Of a DNA stretch of 64,000 nt, positions 18,609 to 28,010 are shown piece by piece. Numbering within the stretch: the stretch's first letter is position 1; every line of letters begins with the position of its first letter. The notes under the pieces were generated by a model. The model saw nothing but the letters and a program-made list of their open reading frames with translations, did not search any database and was not told where the DNA came from. This DNA comes from Lachnospiraceae bacterium A4. GTDB taxonomy: Bacteria; Bacillota; Clostridia; Lachnospirales; Lachnospiraceae. The position numbers were made by a program, and so were the translations under genes. The DNA lies in contig KE159527.1 in NCBI GenBank assembly GCA_000403215.2, forward strand, positions 580,141 through 644,140. Direction: 5' to 3'.

Positions 18609-19739
18609 TCAATACAATATATCAGTCCTATTATTTAAATTATTATAAAAATATCCCTCTATCAAATCCACAATTTTACCTGCTGTATATCCGTCACCGT
18701 AAAATAATTTACTGTTATCTCCGCTTATCTGCAACTTTAAGCTAAATATTTCGTTAACCATATCTACATTTTCTTTGTTGTTTTGCGACATATTTTTTAT
18801 CCAGCCAATTTTTTGCAAATCTGGCCATACAATTATATCCAACATATACAAACACTTTACATTTGCAAAATAAGATTCTTTAGACAATCCTCCTGAATCC
18901 GTTATAATCATACGACTACTTGATGACAAAGCTATCATTTCCAAATACCCCACTGGCTGCACTATTATAAATCTGCTTATACCCTTTGCCCTGTTAACTA
19001 AATCATACTCTTCCAACTTTTTATATGTTCTTGGATGCATTGGACATATTATTGGTTTTTTTATACTCTCTACCAAATCAAGTATCTGGTTCATCCTACC
19101 AAAATCTGATGTATTTTCTTGTCGGTGCCATGTCATAAGAATATATTCTTTACTTTTAATTCCATATTTTTTCATAACACCTTCCATATCAACCTTATTT
19201 TTGTAATAACAAAACGCATCATACATTACATCACCAGTAAAATAACTTTTTTTCCTTAATCCTTCTTTTCTCAAGTTTTCCAATGATTCTCTATCTGGTG
19301 TACATGCCAACTCTGAAACATGATCTATCAAAATTCGATTAACCTCTTCCGGATTTTCATATATTCCTGTTCTAATTCCCGCTTCAACATGTACAATTGG
19401 AATATTCAATTTACAGACTACCAAAGCTGCTGATAATGTAGAGTTAGTATCACCATATACAAGTACAATCTGAGGATTATACTTTATCACAACAGGCTCT
19501 AATGCCAACATAATTCTAGCTGTCATTTCCGAATGACTACCACCAGATACATGAAGATTTTCGTCTGGCTTTGGAATATCCAATTCTTCAAAAAATACAT
19601 CTGACATGTTCTCATCAAAGTGTTGACCTGTATGAATGATAACTTCTTTATAACCTCTTTTTCTTATTTCCCGTGAAATTGGGGCAAGTTTTATGAATTG
19701 TGGTCTATTTCCCACAATATGCATAACTACATAATTCAT
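18609..19739 (-). CDS. Non-hydrolysing UDP-N-acetylglucosamine 2-epimerase family (WecB/WbpI-like)
   Basis: Family motifs are clear: HIVGNRPQFIKLAPI at the N-terminus, HTGQHFDENMSDVFFEEL, VLVYGDTNSTLSAAL, IPIVHVEAGIRTG, TWHRQENT and ITDSGGLSKESYF, giving the UDP-sugar 2-epimerase fold with its GDT, EAG and H residues. WecB makes UDP-ManNAc. The related WbpI epimerises UDP-2,3-diacetamido-glucuronate. Because oxidoreductase, aminotransferase and acetyltransferase genes of a WbpB/E/D type lie upstream (23.2-26 kb), the WbpI role is plausible; the sequence alone does not separate them. The ATG at 19739 with AGGAAG upstream is preferred to a TTG at 19781. Confidence 0.85.
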   Translation of the reverse strand: MNYVVMHIVGNRPQFIKLAPISREIRKRGYKEVIIHTGQHFDENMSDVFFEELDIPKPDENLHVSGGSHSEMTARIMLALEPVVIKYNPQIVLVYGDTNSTLSAALVVCKLNIPIVHVEAGIRTGIYENPEEVNRILIDHVSELACTPDRESLENLRKEGLRKKSYFTGDVMYDAFCYYKNKVDMEGVMKKYGIKSKEYILMTWHRQENTSDFGRMNQILDLVESIKKPIICPMHPRTYKKLEEYDLVNRAKGISRFIIVQPVGYLEMIALSSSSRMIITDSGGLSKESYFANVKCLYMLDIIVWPDLQKIGWIKNMSQNNKENVDMVNEIFSLKLQISGDNSKLFYGDGYTAGKIVDLIEGYFYNNLNNRTDILY

Positions 19740-19811
19740 ATTTTTCTTCCTACAAGTTAAATACTTTTTGAACCTCTCCAATAGTTTTATATTTTTGCAA
19801 TTCCTTAATTA

Positions 19812-20759
19812 TTATCCTTCTATGGTATATATATTTACATTCCTAATAGAATAGTCTGTATATATTTGCTTGGATAACTTAAATATCCCATGTGCCACCA
19901 CTTCTTTATGACAATATGGACCAGAATAAATAAATGTAATGTGTCGCTTTTTTTTCTTCCAGCTTTGCTCAATATTATCTATAACTTGCCGAAACGTCTC
20001 GCCTTGAAATGGGTTATACATAAAAAAGTAATTATAATCATCCAATTCACTCCTTATAAGTGCAGCATCCCCATTTATTATATTTTCAGCAGACAGCCCC
20101 ATCTTCCTATAATTATCAAGCAATATATCATACAATGGTTTGTCATATTCAACTCCTGCTAATTTTTGAACTCCACTTTTCTGGAAAAGAAGCAACGCTC
20201 CGCCTTTTCCGCAGCCAAAATCAAATACTGCATCTTCTGACCTAAATACAAAATTGTCCAGCACATCCATAAGCGGATATCCCATACCCGGAGAATAATT
20301 GAGCGCATCCTTTTTAGGATTCTCCATTTTATCCACAAACTTTCGTTCCACGATATCTGCATCAAACTTATTTTCCAAATATTCATAATATGAAATATTT
20401 TTCCACAGATCTTGACTGCCTATATCTATATACAGATACTTTCTCGCATATATATAATGATATCCTTCTATAAACCCACGTTCTGACAGAAATCTTTCCT
20501 TCTCAATGTCACGTTCTTCTGATAAAATTATCATATATATATCAGGAGTTATATCACTCATCTCACAAGAACGCATAATTGGAATCTTAGGATTCATTGA
20601 ATTGTCATCAACTATATACTCTATTTTTCTATTTGCCCTGGAAAACAAATGCTGAATAAAAAAACCACTCAGACCATATCCCCAAAGCACCACCTGTTTC
20701 CCATTGGTAAGATAAAACATTTTCTCAATGAATTTATCTAATTCTGTCCAAATTCCCAT
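19812..20759 (-). CDS. SAM methyltransferase-like protein with N-terminal Rossmann-like module
   Basis: The N-terminal 110 residues contain the module (KQVVLWGYGLSGFFIQHLF, IEYIVDDNSMN, DIYMIILSEERDI). A methyltransferase-like domain follows: AVFDFGCGKGGALLLFQ is a motif I equivalent, LAGVEYDKPLY carries the acidic ribose-binding residue, and DDYNYFFMYNPFQG is a motif IV equivalent. The neighbouring paralogue (20789-21739) starts at the matching MGIWTE position, so the ATG at 20759 is preferred over 20789. Target unknown. Confidence 0.72.
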   Translation of the reverse strand: MGIWTELDKFIEKMFYLTNGKQVVLWGYGLSGFFIQHLFSRANRKIEYIVDDNSMNPKIPIMRSCEMSDITPDIYMIILSEERDIEKERFLSERGFIEGYHYIYARKYLYIDIGSQDLWKNISYYEYLENKFDADIVERKFVDKMENPKKDALNYSPGMGYPLMDVLDNFVFRSEDAVFDFGCGKGGALLLFQKSGVQKLAGVEYDKPLYDILLDNYRKMGLSAENIINGDAALIRSELDDYNYFFMYNPFQGETFRQVIDNIEQSWKKKKRHITFIYSGPYCHKEVVAHGIFKLSKQIYTDYSIRNVNIYTIEG

Positions 20760-20788
20760 ATAACTACCTATTCCTCCTGTATCACTCA

Positions 20789-21739
20789 TTATCTATCCGG
20801 CAAAAAATATACATTTACATTCCTGATCCAATAATCTGTATTAATTATTTTTGACAACTTAAAATTGCTGTTTTTTTTAACATTAACATGACAAAATGTT
20901 CCTGCATAAATTAGAACAATTTCCCTTTTTTTTCTATCATGACTTTCCTGAATATTCTGAATTACTTTATCAAAAGTCTTTCCTTCAAAAGAATTTTGAA
21001 TAAAAAAATAGTTATAATCATCCAATTCCCATGTTACTAAAGACGCATCTTTTTTTATTAGTCCATTTATATCAAATCCAAACTTTTTCAAATTATTACA
21101 TGCAATCTGAAATAATTCCGGATCATATTCTACGCCTCCAAATTTGCAAATACCCCTCCCTATTCTTGTTGTGAATAAAGGGAATATATTTCCTTTTCCG
21201 CTTCCGAAGTCAAAAAATGCATCATTTGCATTAAACTCAAAATTATCCAATACATCTATAAGCGGATAATCCATACCTGCTGCATAATTTCTACTGTCAT
21301 CATTAGGTTTAATAATTTCATTACCACCTTTCGCGTTAATAATATCTACATCATATTTATACTCCAACCAATCATAGTAAGATAAGTTTCTTTTCGTATT
21401 GTCACCATAAAACAGCTTTCTTAAAAATATAAAATTCTTTCCTTCAATATAACCTAAACCTTCCAAAAAACTTTTTACCTTCTTATCTTCTTCAAAAGTC
21501 AATAAAACAGCAACTGTTTCTTTATCCATCTCTCTTAGAATAAATGATCAAGAAAGATGCAGTTTAAAACTTATAGTGCAACTATCATCTATTATGCATT
21601 CAATCTGTTTGTTATTTCTTTTAAATAGATGCTCTATAAACCAACCGCTTCTTTCATATCCCCATAGTACCACTTGCTTGCCATTTACAAATCGAAACAT
21701 TCTATCTACCGTATTTTCAAACTCCGTCCAAATCCCCAT
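20789..21739 (-). pseudogene. Paralogue of the preceding gene, interrupted by an in-frame TGA
   Basis: Two ORFs (21739-21548 and 21529-20789) match, end to end, the N- and C-terminal parts of the neighbouring methyltransferase-like protein. The first gives MGIWTEF, KQVVLWGYERSGWFIEHLF and CIIDDS, then stops at a TGA (21550-21548). The second resumes with TVAVLLTFEEDKKV and has DAFFDFGSGKGNIFPLF, FGGVEYDPEL and DDYNYFFIQNSFEG. The TGA and the downstream ATG are in the same frame, separated by six codons, so this is a nonsense change rather than a frameshift. The second part could restart at the ATG at 21529, which has a weak GAGAG upstream. Without readthrough the full-length protein is not made. 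Confidence 0.75.
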
Positions 21740-21741
21740 AT

Positions 21742-22455
21742 CTATCCCCTTTTCATAGCTTCCCAAAATATTTTTCTTGATACTTTAATCCCATTATTAA
21801 ATAACAGATCCAATGCCGACAATCCTGGTACAAATGAATGATTTCCTATTTGGGCATATACTGGATGCCGAAAATCCTGAAATTTTACATGGATACCTTC
21901 TTTTTCACATTCCTCAGTACTTAAGTACTGCATACTGGCACCTCTTCCAGCATAATAGGTATCGGCACCAACTGCTTTGCAGAGCCCTAATATGAGCTGC
22001 CCTTTTTTCAGACTGTTGTCAATTTCTATATCACTTTGCAAAATTAATGGTGTTTCTATCCCAAATAGCTCTCTTAATATGTTTAGGCTATGTACAGTAA
22101 CGTCACAAAGATATTCATGTTCCTCTCTAAAAATAGGGGCTATCGTATTCCATACCTCATCAAACCACTGACACTTTTTGTATGCACTAATAAGAATGCC
22201 TTTCTGCCTATTTGTCCATACTTCGAAGTCCTTTATTTCAATATTCCTATATTCCTGACAAAAATGATTCTTCTTTTCACAGGAAATATTCAAATATCTT
22301 ATCTCTCCATCCGGATCAATTATCCTGTTCCGAAGCATATATGATCTTTTCTCAAGTTGAACTGTATCCATCAAAATGAATTTATCCACACTCGCCATTT
22401 TTGCCAGATATCCCAGCCACGGAAAATAATGAGGCTGATGAATTGCCACCATCAT
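21742..22455 (-). CDS. WbqC-like family protein
   Basis: The start MMVAIHQPHYFPWLGYLAKM is the hallmark of the WbqC family, followed by DKFILMDTVQLEKRSYMLRN, ADTYYAGRGASMQYL and YAQIGNHSFVPGLSALDLLFN. WbqC-like proteins occur in O-antigen and capsule loci, usually near aminotransferases, and are thought to take part in amino-sugar decoration; the reaction is not established. A second WbqC gene lies at 40746-41453. It overlaps the upstream deacetylase-like gene by four bases and the broken methyltransferase downstream almost abuts it. Confidence 0.82.
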   Translation of the reverse strand: MMVAIHQPHYFPWLGYLAKMASVDKFILMDTVQLEKRSYMLRNRIIDPDGEIRYLNISCEKKNHFCQEYRNIEIKDFEVWTNRQKGILISAYKKCQWFDEVWNTIAPIFREEHEYLCDVTVHSLNILRELFGIETPLILQSDIEIDNSLKKGQLILGLCKAVGADTYYAGRGASMQYLSTEECEKEGIHVKFQDFRHPVYAQIGNHSFVPGLSALDLLFNNGIKVSRKIFWEAMKRG

Positions 22456-23183
22456 AACCTGATACCTCCTATAATCCCGTCCAGATTCGTAAGATTGTCA
22501 TCTAAGTCTTTATATCGTTCTATACACGCCGCTTTTATAAAATTTTCTATAATCTCTTTCATATCTGTCTTCCTTTCCTGATACCAAAACGGATGTGTAA
22601 GAATATGCAGACGTTGATATAACTGCCCACATATAATATCCAATACGGGTTCTCTCCAATACATTCTGGAATCTGACAAATATTTGAACTGTTTAAAGAA
22701 AATATCGCTATAGGAGTTTATTGCGCCCTGTATTCTTATATCAGCATCTAAGATTCTCCTCGTTGGCCTATGATACGAAAAGATATAAACATCCATTTGT
22801 AAAATATCTGACAGCATTTTTAATTCATTTTGAATGTGTACCGTAATCTCTTCTACCCTGCCAACATCATCAGGATATGCCATTTCATCAAAGTGCAAGC
22901 CAACCGTATGTCCCATATTCTGTATCTCTTTCATTATCGTTCGATTTCTGTTTGAATTGGGATTGTAAAAATTACTCGTTATCAACACAAAATATGTACT
23001 TTTAATATCCATTCGATACTCTAGTGTAGCTAATTCCAAAGCTTTCTGTAAATCAGTATCAACATCATGCCTTAATATGACACATTTTTCACATTGTTTC
23101 CAATTGTTATAATCGGCTATCAGATAGTCTTCTTTTCGTATGAGTTCAATTAGTTCTGTATATCCATCATAGGTAAATTTCAT
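22452..23183 (-). CDS. NodB-like polysaccharide deacetylase family protein
   Basis: CVILRHDVDTDLQKALEL is the first NodB motif (aspartate pair), TVGLHFDEMAYP supplies the next histidine-containing motif, and SYHRP the third. The arrangement is that of short cytoplasmic deacetylase-like proteins found in sugar-biosynthesis clusters. The length of 243 residues fits, and there is no signal peptide. It lies between a DegT aminotransferase and a WbqC gene with near-zero spacing. Whether it removes an acetyl group or has become a different hydrolase is unclear. Confidence 0.68.
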   Translation of the reverse strand: MKFTYDGYTELIELIRKEDYLIADYNNWKQCEKCVILRHDVDTDLQKALELATLEYRMDIKSTYFVLITSNFYNPNSNRNRTIMKEIQNMGHTVGLHFDEMAYPDDVGRVEEITVHIQNELKMLSDILQMDVYIFSYHRPTRRILDADIRIQGAINSYSDIFFKQFKYLSDSRMYWREPVLDIICGQLYQRLHILTHPFWYQERKTDMKEIIENFIKAACIERYKDLDDNLTNLDGIIGGIRL

Positions 23184-23190
23184 ATTGTTC

Positions 23191-24312
23191 TTAACATATC
23201 TTTCTAACTATATCTGTTATTTGTTTTATTTCTTCTGTTTGCAAATATGGATGCATCGGTAATGACAGGCATCTCTTACACAACTTATCGGTAATACTGT
23301 AATCTAATATTCTAACTGCATTATCCCTAAAAGCCTCTTGTTGATGCATTGGTTTTCTGTAATAGACCGCTGTTGGAATATTGCTTTCTTTCAGTAATGC
23401 CATTGCCTGTTTACGCTTTTCATCATCCTGAAAGCATATTGTATACTGTGCCCAGCTTGAATACATACTGTCTTTCACTATTGGAATCTTAACAGTATCT
23501 CTCAATAATTTTGTATATTCATCTGCTACACGATTACACTTTTCGGTCTCATCATCAAAAAACTTCAATTTTTCAAGCAAGACTGCCGCTTGTATGGTAT
23601 CTAACCGTGAGTTCATGCCAATCCGTACATTATCGTATTTATCACTGCCTTTTCCATGTACTCTATATGACCGAAGCAATTCTGCCCATTTATCATTGTC
23701 AGTAAAAACTGCTCCTCCATCCCCATAACACCCTAAAGGTTTTGCTGGAAAAAAGGACGTTATTGCTATGTCTCCAAAACTGCAAGCTTTTTTCGTACCA
23801 ATTCTACCTCCAAATCCTTGTGCTGCGTCCTCCAAAATCAGTAGATCGTATTTATCTGCTATCTGCCTTATCATCCCAAAATCAGCAGGCTGTCCAAATA
23901 AATCCACAGCTATTACTACTCTTGGTTTTAAATCAGTGTTTTGCCTCGCATACTCAATTGCTTTTTCCAGACTGTGTGGACTAATATTGTAAGTATCCTC
24001 GTCTATATCTACAAACACTGGTGTAGCTCCTACTAAAGGAACTACCTCACCGCTTGAAAAGAATGTAAAATCGGGCACAAATACAGCATCACCTTTTCCT
24101 ATATCCCAAGTCATAAGCGCAAGCTGCAAAGCATCTGTTCCATTAGCACAAGCGATACAATGCTTTACGCCTACATAAACAGCCAGTTCGTGCTCCAGCA
24201 TTTTCACCTGCTTACCATTTATAAAATCAACATTATCAATAACACTCTGTACTGCCGCATCTATTTTATTTTTATGGTATTGGTATTGCTGTTTTAAATC
24301 CCGAAATTCCAT
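23191..24312 (-). CDS. DegT/DnrJ/EryC1/StrS-family sugar aminotransferase
   Basis: This is a PLP-dependent sugar-nucleotide transaminase: HCIACANGTDALQLAL (cofactor phosphate binding), VPDFTFFSSGEVVPLVGATP, LILEDAAQGFGG (aspartate that contacts PLP) and ITSFFPAKPLGCYGDGGA with the Schiff-base lysine. AGGAG eight bases before the ATG at 24312 decides the start (the frame opens at 24342). With the acetyltransferase and oxidoreductase immediately upstream it forms a set like WbpE/WbpD/WbpB, which makes UDP-GlcNAc3NAcA-type sugars. The exact sugar is inferred from context. Confidence 0.85.
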   Translation of the reverse strand: MEFRDLKQQYQYHKNKIDAAVQSVIDNVDFINGKQVKMLEHELAVYVGVKHCIACANGTDALQLALMTWDIGKGDAVFVPDFTFFSSGEVVPLVGATPVFVDIDEDTYNISPHSLEKAIEYARQNTDLKPRVVIAVDLFGQPADFGMIRQIADKYDLLILEDAAQGFGGRIGTKKACSFGDIAITSFFPAKPLGCYGDGGAVFTDNDKWAELLRSYRVHGKGSDKYDNVRIGMNSRLDTIQAAVLLEKLKFFDDETEKCNRVADEYTKLLRDTVKIPIVKDSMYSSWAQYTICFQDDEKRKQAMALLKESNIPTAVYYRKPMHQQEAFRDNAVRILDYSITDKLCKRCLSLPMHPYLQTEEIKQITDIVRKIC

Positions 24313-24391
24313 TGCTCCAACTCCTATGTCCATCCATAACAAATCATCAAAATCACAATAGAAAACCTAATGTAGTTATGTATATATTTTT

Positions 24392-24910
24392 CTAAAATGT
24401 CATTATTTCAAATCTCTCGATTATGTTTCCTTTTTCGTCAACCCTACCGTATTTTCTGGCTGGCACTCCCACTGCTAAACAAAAATCTGGAATATCTTTT
24501 GTTACAACACTCCCTGCCGCTACCATGGCATATTTACCTATCGTAACTCCGCAAATAATTGTTGCATTCGCACCTATGCTGGCACCTTCCTTAATCAAAG
24601 TGGGACGATAATTCTGCTTTCCCTTAGGATATTCCGCCCTTGGGGTTAGATCATTTGTAAACACACAAGATGGCCCTAAAAATACCTTATTTTCTATAGT
24701 AACTCCTTCGTACACGGATACATTATTCTGAATCTTTACACCATTCCCTATCTTCACATTATTGGAAATATTTACATTCTGTCCCAAAGAACATTTTTCA
24801 CCTATTGTTGCCCCTGATTGTATGTGACAGAAATGCCATATTTTAGTACCCTCGCCAATGTGAACATCATCATCAACATAACTGCTCTCATGTATGAAAT
24901 ATGACATCAT
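24392..24910 (-). CDS. Left-handed beta-helix N-acetyltransferase (WbpD/WlbB-like)
   Basis: The protein is built of hexapeptide repeats (IGEGTKI, IGEKCSL, IGNGVKI, IENKVFL, IGANATI, IGKYAMV), with a C-terminal PDFCLAVGVPARKYGRVDE that is typical of the WbpD/WlbB/PglD-type sugar N-acetyltransferases. These transfer acetyl from acetyl-CoA to an amino group of a UDP-sugar. The start overlaps the stop of the oxidoreductase gene, and the aminotransferase that would supply its substrate follows. The length of 172 residues is slightly shorter than WbpD of Pseudomonas. Confidence 0.83.
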   Translation of the reverse strand: MMSYFIHESSYVDDDVHIGEGTKIWHFCHIQSGATIGEKCSLGQNVNISNNVKIGNGVKIQNNVSVYEGVTIENKVFLGPSCVFTNDLTPRAEYPKGKQNYRPTLIKEGASIGANATIICGVTIGKYAMVAAGSVVTKDIPDFCLAVGVPARKYGRVDEKGNIIERFEIMTF

Positions 24911-25977
24911 TGAAACCTTCCTTCAAAATCCATTGTTGCACACTCTTTCAATGGTAGCTTGACACTGCATCCCTCCGCTGCCGACTTATATATTGCCAAA
25001 ACAAGCTCCAATGCTTTTTTTCCATCCATAGCTGTTACATATGGCTGCCTGTCCTGTTGTATGGCATTAATCACATCCGCATATAATGGTGTATGTCCAT
25101 ATCCATATACATTGGGGGGATTCTCATGGAATCTTTCCTTCACTGTGTCAGGATCGTCAAGCATATCAGAAAACCTCCACTCCTCTATCACATTCACTGA
25201 CTGTCCACCTGCTTTAACAGTACCTTTCTCACCAAATATATATAAGGTTTCTTCCAGATTCTTAGGATATATATCTGTAGTACCCTCAATGATTCCATAG
25301 CTTCCATTTTTAAATTTAATAAGCGCAATTCCCATATCCTCCGCTTCTATGTAACTATGATTAAGCCTGTCCGTCATCCCCACAACTTCATCAATCTCAC
25401 TGCCCATCATCCAGCGCAAAAGATCGATATTATGGATACACTGATTCATTAGAGCACCGCCGTCCTGTGCCCATGTTCCTCTCCATGATGCTCTATCAAA
25501 ATACTCATGATCTCTACACCACCTAATATGTGCCGTACCGTAAAACAACCTACCAAACCGATTCATATCTATCGCTTCTCTTATAATTTGAACTGATTTA
25601 TTAAACCTGTTTTGATGACATGCGCATACTTTGACATGATGTTTTATTGATGCCGATATAATATCATCCGCATCAGATATAGACAACGCAATTGGCTTCT
25701 CTATGATACAGTTGCATTTGTGTTCTATACAAAATAGAGCAATTTCTGCATGCTTTCCACTTTCTGTACAGATTGACACAAGTTCTGGTTTTTCTATTTC
25801 AATCATTTCCTTATAATCTGTGTAATGTTTTGTATTTTTATCAAGTTTGAATTTAAGTATCTTATCTTCCATACTTAATAGATTAATATCACATATTGCA
25901 ACAATATCAAGACCGTTATTTTTTGCTGCCACAATGTGATTGGGAGATATCCTTCCACAACCAATCAGCGCATATCT
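24907..25977 (-). CDS. Gfo/Idh/MocA-family sugar oxidoreductase
   Basis: The N-terminal Rossmann domain begins MRYALIGCGRISPNH, with PELVSICTESGKHAEIA and the family motif CNCIIEKPIAL (the EKP lysine). The C-terminal domain has QDGGALMNQCIHNIDLLRWMMG, with the substrate-binding histidine and aspartate. The frame is open to 26043, but the ATG at 25977 with AGGAG upstream fits both homology and the truncated copy at 26343-26753. In the context of acetyltransferase and aminotransferase genes it is probably the 3-dehydrogenase of a diacetamido-hexuronate pathway (WbpB-like role); this is inference. Confidence 0.83.
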   Translation of the reverse strand, partial: RYALIGCGRISPNHIVAAKNNGLDIVAICDINLLSMEDKILKFKLDKNTKHYTDYKEMIEIEKPELVSICTESGKHAEIALFCIEHKCNCIIEKPIALSISDADDIISASIKHHVKVCACHQNRFNKSVQIIREAIDMNRFGRLFYGTAHIRWCRDHEYFDRASWRGTWAQDGGALMNQCIHNIDLLRWMMGSEIDEVVGMTDRLNHSYIEAEDMGIALIKFKNGSYGIIEGTTDIYPKNLEETLYIFGEKGTVKAGGQSVNVIEEWRFSDMLDDPDTVKERFHENPPNVYGYGHTPLYADVINAIQQDRQPYVTAMDGKKALELVLAIYKSAAEGCSVKLPLKECATMDFEGRFQ

Positions 25978-26342
25978 CATAAACTTCACAACTCCTCTAT
26001 TTACCCCACTTCTTCTATTAATTTCGCATACGGATATATTCAAATTATCATTTCTTAAATCTTTAATCCCATATTCCCCATTACTTACTTACATTTTTCA
26101 TACTTTGATTTAATACATAATTATAGAACTGTCTTTGAATCTTGCCACTTTCATAGGATGCATGTTCATTGTTATTTAATTACAATATTACATATACATT
26201 TCTTCCCCAATGTATACATCATCCCTTAGCATTTGAATAAAACTCGCTCTTGTCATATTGTTATTCAATTACTAACAGAATTCAAATACATTATCGCAAA
26301 ATTCCCACCATTTCTTATTTCAGTGAATTGCTTTGATATGCA
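25978..26342 (-). other. AT-rich spacer between intact and truncated oxidoreductase copies
   Basis: There is no convincing gene on either strand. It separates an intact oxidoreductase gene from a truncated copy of its own 5' part, so it most likely marks the scar of a duplication or recombination. No terminal inverted repeats or transposase remnant were recognised. It is one of the few long gaps in an otherwise tightly packed operon. Confidence 0.5.
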
Positions 26343-26753
26343 TTAGTACTTCTTTGACGGCAAAATATAAAAAATGATAAGTTCTCTTTGTACTCCTTCT
26401 AATAAACTGTCATTTTTTATTGATGTAGCAATAATTGCATCGGCGTCCGCTATGGACAATGCAATTGGCTTCTCTATAATGCAGTTGCATCCATGCTCTA
26501 TACAAAACAATGCGATTTCTGCATGTTTTCCGCTTTCTGTACAGATTGCAACGAGTTCTGGCGTTTCGGTTATTATCATTTCTGTATAGTCTGTATACTG
26601 CTTCACCGTGCTGCCTAATTTAAATTTCAGCATTTTATCTGCCATACAGGATACTTCGGTATCACAGATTGCTGTAAGTTCCAGCCCGTTATTCCGCGCT
26701 GCGGCAATATGGTTTGGCGAGATGCGTCCACAGCCAATAAGTGCATATTTCAT
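26343..26753 (-). pseudogene. Truncated copy of the Gfo/Idh/MocA oxidoreductase (N-terminal third)
   Basis: The first 113 or so residues are nearly identical in sequence to the start of the intact oxidoreductase at 24907-25977 (KYALIGCGRISPNH, CTESGKHAEIALFCIEHG, CIIEKPIALSIADAD). After TSIK the frame diverges into about 22 unrelated residues and stops. The catalytic C-terminal domain is absent, so enzymatic activity is not expected. A good ribosome binding site (GGAG) and ATG remain. The nucleotide sequence here is more GC-rich in synonymous positions than the intact copy, suggesting the two were acquired separately or have drifted. Confidence 0.75.
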
Positions 26754-26769
26754 GAACCTGATATCTCCT

Positions 26770-27984
26770 TTAGTCTGAAAAACAAATTGTTTTATAGATA
26801 TTATCCCCTATATTGTTTAATACTGTTTTCTTTCTCTCTGTTTCTTTTCTGTATAATATATATTTATATAAATTTTGATGAAGCTTAAAAGTTTCATCAA
26901 ACACATTTTTTTCACATATAATATTAATCACATCACTAAGACATTTCTTTCCTATTGTACAGTATATTATTTCTACACTCTTATTGAATGTATCTATCTC
27001 TACTATATAGTTATTCTTTATCGAGAATAAACCCAAATATCTATCTTCACGTATATACTCCACAATATATTTAGATGAAAGTGATTCTCTGGCTAAGAGA
27101 CTTTCTTTTGTTTCCACTTCTTCATCTATTTCAAATGGCAGAATATCTCTGCTTTCCTTATCCCAAAACAGAATTTGATTTGTCTGAAATGGGATAAACC
27201 AGAAACTATCGCCCACTATAACAGAATATAAAAAGGTTGGAATTTCATACTGCTTTGTACTGCAATCTACATTTCCGTCTGTATCTTTTGTAAAATTATA
27301 AGAACCGAAGCCTTTTGGAAAATCATCCATTATTTGTATAGTGTTTTCTATTTTATCCCATACATATAATTCTTTCTTATAACCACTTAGACAGAAGATT
27401 CTGCCATCTGTGCAAAACGTATAAAATCTTTCTTTTATATCAGGAATACTATGTATTGTTGTTGTTTTTGTCAGTAGATTAAACTCATAAATTTCATTCG
27501 ATACGCCTGATAAAATATATATAGACATTCCATTTTTAATACTTTTTGTTATGTTTCCCTCTTTACAGATATTATAATAGCTTTCAATCTGTCGTTCTTT
27601 TATATCAATCTCAATAATTTGTTTTAAACCATTTGATACAGTATATATTTTATTGTTATGTATCCAGAAATTGTACATACTTAATCGTACTTTCCCTGAA
27701 TTATTTATTGGAATCTCTGAAAAACACTCCCTGTCTAAATGATATATCCATATACTGTTTCCCAGATCCGGCATACAATAAATATCATTTCCAGCCTTTA
27801 TGCAGTTTGGCGTTAATCTAAATGTGCTTGTATTCTTCTCTGGTATACAAACTGCCGATTGACATTGATACGTGCTTAAATCCAAGCAAAATAATATATT
27901 ATACTTTCCAGAAACAAACCACGCTCTGTTTTCTTCGATACACCAGTTGTCACTCCACATAAATGCCTTGTAATCATTTTCCAT
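26770..27984 (-). CDS. Hypothetical protein, probable beta-propeller
   Basis: I do not recognise a named family. The 404 residues show repeating blades in which aromatic residues end short strands (AWFVSGKYNILFCLDLST, IYCMPDLGNSIWIYHL, IYTVSNGLKQIIEIDI, IYILSGVSNEIYEFNL, FWFIPFQTNQILFWDK), a pattern typical of Kelch-, WD- or SMP30-like beta-propellers. No signal peptide or membrane span is visible. AAGGAG precedes the ATG at 27984. Its place among sugar-modifying genes suggests a lyase, epimerase or binding role, but nothing in the sequence fixes it. Confidence 0.6.
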   Translation of the reverse strand: MENDYKAFMWSDNWCIEENRAWFVSGKYNILFCLDLSTYQCQSAVCIPEKNTSTFRLTPNCIKAGNDIYCMPDLGNSIWIYHLDRECFSEIPINNSGKVRLSMYNFWIHNNKIYTVSNGLKQIIEIDIKERQIESYYNICKEGNITKSIKNGMSIYILSGVSNEIYEFNLLTKTTTIHSIPDIKERFYTFCTDGRIFCLSGYKKELYVWDKIENTIQIMDDFPKGFGSYNFTKDTDGNVDCSTKQYEIPTFLYSVIVGDSFWFIPFQTNQILFWDKESRDILPFEIDEEVETKESLLARESLSSKYIVEYIREDRYLGLFSIKNNYIVEIDTFNKSVEIIYCTIGKKCLSDVINIICEKNVFDETFKLHQNLYKYILYRKETERKKTVLNNIGDNIYKTICFSD

Positions 27985-28010
27985 ACAGTATCTCCTTGCC
28001 GCATTACTCT

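Noticed and set aside
25112-25117. Run of 6 G (plus strand) in the oxidoreductase gene as another switch
   Set aside because: It is short, is C on the coding strand, and encodes an ordinary NPPN stretch; slippage is unlikely at this length.
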